From assembly GCA_003354225.1 (NCBI GenBank), contig PIVH01000226.1:1-6867 (forward strand): a stretch of DNA of 6,867 nucleotides, given 5' to 3'. Every line of letters begins with the position of its first letter. Within the stretch, counting starts at the first letter, position 1. The translations under genes and the position numbers were made by a program. The notes under the pieces are model-generated. The model had not been told where the DNA came from, searched no databases, and was given only the letters and a program-made list of their open reading frames with translations. Below, one piece after another: positions 4,577 to 6,867 of this stretch. Source of the stretch: Globobulimina sp. Its lineage: Eukaryota > Foraminifera > Rotaliida.

Positions 4577-6867
4577 CCTATGATGATTTCTCTGCAAATT
4601 TCATTAGCCAAAATTTTATTGCCATTTCTAGTTAATTTTATACCATTTACAAATTTTTCTACGGCATCAATTGTTTCTATAGGTGTTTTACTTTCAATTT
4701 CAGCTGCTTTCTTTACTTTATATACTTCATGCGTTATGGCTGCTGTTAGACCTACGTATCTAATCGGCAATCCACTTGTTTGTGCTATTTTATTAATTTC
4801 TTCTGTAAGATATTTTTCTATTTCATTTATAAGTCGAAGATATCCTGGATCGGATTCACTTCTCATATATTTACTACTACCCAATATTGGAGCAGTTAAT
4901 GAAATCAACTGCACTGCATTAGGATTAATTTCATGAATATTATGGCATAATTTACTAACATCTCGTACGAGTTGTGAGCAATAATGTTTCCAATCTTCAT
5001 ATACTTGAGAGTTGTATACTTGATTAGCAACAATATCTGCACAATCCATAATTCCCTTTATAATTATAACATGTTCTTTTTTATCTAACAGAGCTGGCAT
5101 AATTGGCATCATAGATCTCAAACGAAGGCTCAGAAAGGCACTTCCGGATGATCTCATACCATGATAATGTATAAATTTTCTAGTTTCAAATTCATTGGTT
5201 GTAGCCAAAATAAAGTCTTCGAGTCCATAATTGGTTGAATCTCCCATAATGGAGATTTTTAAACCATTTGGTACTTTAAATGCTTTACTTTGGTGTATAG
5301 GAGTTGGGTCCACTATCTGACCGTGCCTTTCTGCAATACAGTCCAGATAAAGTGGAATTTTTAATGGTTTGCTCTCCAGTGGTTGTTGATGGATTTTACC
5401 AGCTGGATACGCATGTACTTTACTGTCATATGGGTTTGTTATAATTTCTGCGAATGTATCTGCATTTAATAAGTATTGTGTTGAATATTGCTGATAATAA
5501 GGGCATAAAGTTGGTAATATTCTATGAGCTTCAGCAATAGTTTCATTTCCGGACATTATTCGTTGTTGTTTAGGAAGGTCCCGGCTTCCATGGGAATCCG
5601 AACGTTCTCTATCATCTGTTGATTTTCTTTTAGGTATACTTGGAACACTTGAAACATTTTGAAGACCAAATAATGCTGCGGCAGAAAAATCCGACGATTT
5701 TTTAGGAGCATTCATAGGTTGATTATATTCCCCTTCCGATGAAGGGTCTCTAGAAATACGGAACCCCGGGGTCGGTCTATAAGGACGTCCCCCTCTTTGG
5801 TATCCTCTTCTACTTTCTGTATAATTTCTATGTTTTTTAGGTTGTGTTTGCCATTCATTAGGATTTTTAAAACCGTCATCATCTGTTTGATGATCGCTTT
5901 CAATACCTTTTATACTACTACTTGTAGATATTGGTCTACTCTGATCTACATCCTCATGTATAGATTCAGTAATAGATTTTGTATCTAATTCTGGTTTGTC
6001 GTGTACTTCTGTTGATGTATCCAAGTTTTCAGAACCGAATTTATCAAATATATTATCAGAAGTATCATCGGCTTCCAGTCTTTCTTTCGTAGCTTCTTTC
6101 TTCTGTTGGGATAATTTGTCAGTGTATAATTGAAGTTCTATTTGATATTGGTGAGATTTGGGGTCTAATTTCTCACCTATAACTTTCTTAGCTTCTTTCA
6201 ATTCTGATCTTGATAGGAATGAATTCCACGGTGCATCGCCCAATTTAAAATCGGATCGATGTTGTTTATCCGCGAATACAAACCTTTCTTCTCTAATTTT
6301 CTGTATGTTTCCTGTAGCGGGATATTTCTTTTCCCATTTTATATTTTGTATACATTTCATACGCACCGATTGAATGGCCTCATCTTTGGATATATCCGCG
6401 AATGACCATTTATCAACATAACTTGAAAATTTATAATCCGTTAATTTCTTCTCTTCTTCATCTAAGTCTTTATATTTTGGGGCTAATATATTACATAAAT
6501 AAGATATAGCTTTACCCAATAAATTATTAGTTGATGATATATCTTCTAATTTATATATATATATATTTACTTGATCCGTGTTGTAACCAATTCCTAAGTT
6601 TTTATTATCTATAAGGAACTTCAAGTTATAATTTTCATTTCCAATTTTAGCACAGATCATTGCAAATGTTAAATTTCTTTTCAATACAATTTCTAGGAAT
6701 TTATAATATTTATTAGAAATCCAACCATCTGTAAAAGTTTTAATATTTTCTTTATATCTAGCTATAGGGCAACGTTGTAATATATACTCAAAGTACAATT
6801 TCTTTTTAATCTTTGACAATCTACGAACCATGTCCCAATCAAGACATTCGATCGCAGTTTGCATCAT
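4522..6867 (-). CDS. LINE ORF1 protein with C-terminal SGNH/GDSL esterase-like domain (possibly 5'-partial)
   Basis: This frame encodes 781 residues and opens with ATG ATG exactly at the window edge, so the true start may lie further upstream. Residues 1-270 are lysine/glutamate-rich and look helical; I recognise no RRM, PHD or CCHC knuckle there. Residues 270-440 are low-complexity and acidic/serine-rich, with an RG-rich box at 353-362 (SRRGYQRGG and neighbours) that suggests RNA binding. Residues 536-768 resemble an SGNH hydrolase: ISIMGDST (Gly542-Asp543-Ser544) is block I, the Gly of SSGSA (575) fits block II, KGIMD (604-608) stands where GxND is expected, and NGIKLTRNGNKILA (741-754) matches the usual DGxHLTxxG block V. 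The nucleophile Ser is present, but the block III Asn is Met and the block V Asp and His are Asn and Lys, so esterase activity is doubtful. In characterised LINEs, ORF1 protein binds the element RNA in a cytoplasmic particle. It overlaps ORF2, which is in the -1 frame. At 781 residues it is long for an ORF1. Confidence 0.88.
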   Translation of the reverse strand: MMQTAIECLDWDMVRRLSKIKKKLYFEYILQRCPIARYKENIKTFTDGWISNKYYKFLEIVLKRNLTFAMICAKIGNENYNLKFLIDNKNLGIGYNTDQVNIYIYKLEDISSTNNLLGKAISYLCNILAPKYKDLDEEEKKLTDYKFSSYVDKWSFADISKDEAIQSVRMKCIQNIKWEKKYPATGNIQKIREERFVFADKQHRSDFKLGDAPWNSFLSRSELKEAKKVIGEKLDPKSHQYQIELQLYTDKLSQQKKEATKERLEADDTSDNIFDKFGSENLDTSTEVHDKPELDTKSITESIHEDVDQSRPISTSSSIKGIESDHQTDDDGFKNPNEWQTQPKKHRNYTESRRGYQRGGRPYRPTPGFRISRDPSSEGEYNQPMNAPKKSSDFSAAALFGLQNVSSVPSIPKRKSTDDRERSDSHGSRDLPKQQRIMSGNETIAEAHRILPTLCPYYQQYSTQYLLNADTFAEIITNPYDSKVHAYPAGKIHQQPLESKPLKIPLYLDCIAERHGQIVDPTPIHQSKAFKVPNGLKISIMGDSTNYGLEDFILATTNEFETRKFIHYHGMRSSGSAFLSLRLRSMMPIMPALLDKKEHVIIIKGIMDCADIVANQVYNSQVYEDWKHYCSQLVRDVSKLCHNIHEINPNAVQLISLTAPILGSSKYMRSESDPGYLRLINEIEKYLTEEINKIAQTSGLPIRYVGLTAAITHEVYKVKKAAEIESKTPIETIDAVEKFVNGIKLTRNGNKILANEICREIIIGWIKYAGPESNLLKTGNL
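4528..4534 (-). promoter_or_regulatory. Candidate -1 ribosomal frameshift slippery heptamer (GGGAAAC)
   Basis: On the minus strand ORF1 ends ACG GGA AAC TTA TAA. The heptamer G GGA AAC sits in the X XXY YYZ phase relative to the ORF1 frame, one sense codon before the stop. A slip of one base back gives CTT ATA AAG GTC, which is exactly the ORF2 frame (LIKV). GGGAAAC is an established slippery sequence, used for example by beet western yellows virus. I see no obvious stable stem or pseudoknot in the AT-rich sequence just downstream, so the efficiency is uncertain. Confidence 0.55.
6552..6565. repeat. (TA)7 microsatellite inside ORF1
   Basis: Seven TA units lie within the ORF1 coding sequence and are read as alternating Ile and Tyr (NIYIYK, residues 101-106). 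Length change here would usually break the frame, so its presence in an open frame fits a young copy. Confidence 0.6.

Larger units (their letters stand above)
968..6867 (-). mobile_element. Non-LTR retrotransposon (LINE), coding portion; 5' end outside the window, 3' boundary not resolved
   Basis: Two long, overlapping, uninterrupted reading frames on the minus strand form the classic two-ORF LINE layout: an RNA-binding/esterase-like ORF1 followed by an EEP endonuclease plus reverse transcriptase ORF2. There are no long terminal repeats and no protease, integrase or RNase H motifs. The coding core is given here. The 3' UTR continues to the left, but neither a poly(A) tail nor a target-site duplication marks where it ends. 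An SGNH domain in ORF1 is known from CR1/L2-type elements, while a C-terminal CCHC motif in ORF2 is common in I, R1 and Jockey-type elements, so I leave the clade open. The intact frames suggest recent transposition. Confidence 0.95.

Noticed and set aside
4574-4597. TTG at 4597 as the ORF2 start
   Set aside because: Eukaryotic initiation at TTG is rare; the first ATG at 4576 is preferred, and under frameshifting neither start is needed.
4580-6373. Frames antisense to or overlapping ORF1 (4580-4936, 5797-5988, 6158-6373 plus; 5712-5903 minus)
   Set aside because: All overlap ORF1 in other frames and have no recognisable domain. The 5712-5903 frame lies in the low-constraint disordered linker, where alternative frames open easily.
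1-6867. CRISPR array, tRNA, rRNA or bacterial defence system
   Set aside because: No regularly spaced repeats, no RNA-gene signatures, and the RT is linked to an EEP endonuclease in LINE order rather than to a retron or group II intron layout.

Overview
The window holds most of one non-LTR retrotransposon (LINE), lying entirely on the minus strand. The host is probably an AT-rich eukaryote: all long reading frames use the standard code, prefer A/T-ending codons, and encode a eukaryote-type LINE with an apurinic-like endonuclease. Nothing in the sequence names the species or phylum.

Reading along the minus strand from the right edge: ORF1 (6867 to 4522) encodes about 781 residues. It has a charged, mostly unrecognised N-terminal half, a disordered linker with an RG/RGG-like box, and a C-terminal SGNH (GDSL) esterase-like domain. 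The nucleophile serine motif of that domain is kept, but the oxyanion Asn and the catalytic Asp and His appear replaced. ORF1 starts at the window edge, so its true start and the element's 5' UTR may lie outside. ORF2 (first ATG at 4576, ending at 968) encodes an endonuclease/exonuclease/phosphatase (EEP) domain, a basic linker, a reverse transcriptase with intact catalytic Asp residues (FADD), and a C-terminal CCHC zinc motif. Both frames are open over their full length, which suggests a young, possibly still active copy.

ORF2 lies in the -1 frame relative to ORF1 and the two overlap by 55 nt (counted from the first ATG). Just before the ORF1 stop, in the correct phase, is the heptamer G GGA AAC, a known class of -1 ribosomal frameshift site. 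The element may therefore make an ORF1-ORF2 fusion. Reinitiation at the overlapping ATG is the main alternative.

Positions 1-967 carry no convincing gene. They hold the element's 3' UTR next to ORF2, a 9-bp tandem repeat, a possible polyadenylation signal and, further left, flanking DNA or a longer UTR. That left part has a locally CpG/GC-richer block, a 13-bp direct repeat (TTGGGCGCTGTTT) and a nested inverted repeat. No poly(A) tail, target-site duplication or other clear 3' boundary is visible. In mobilisation, ORF1 protein would be expected to coat the RNA, and ORF2 protein to nick the target DNA and reverse-transcribe the RNA from the nick.
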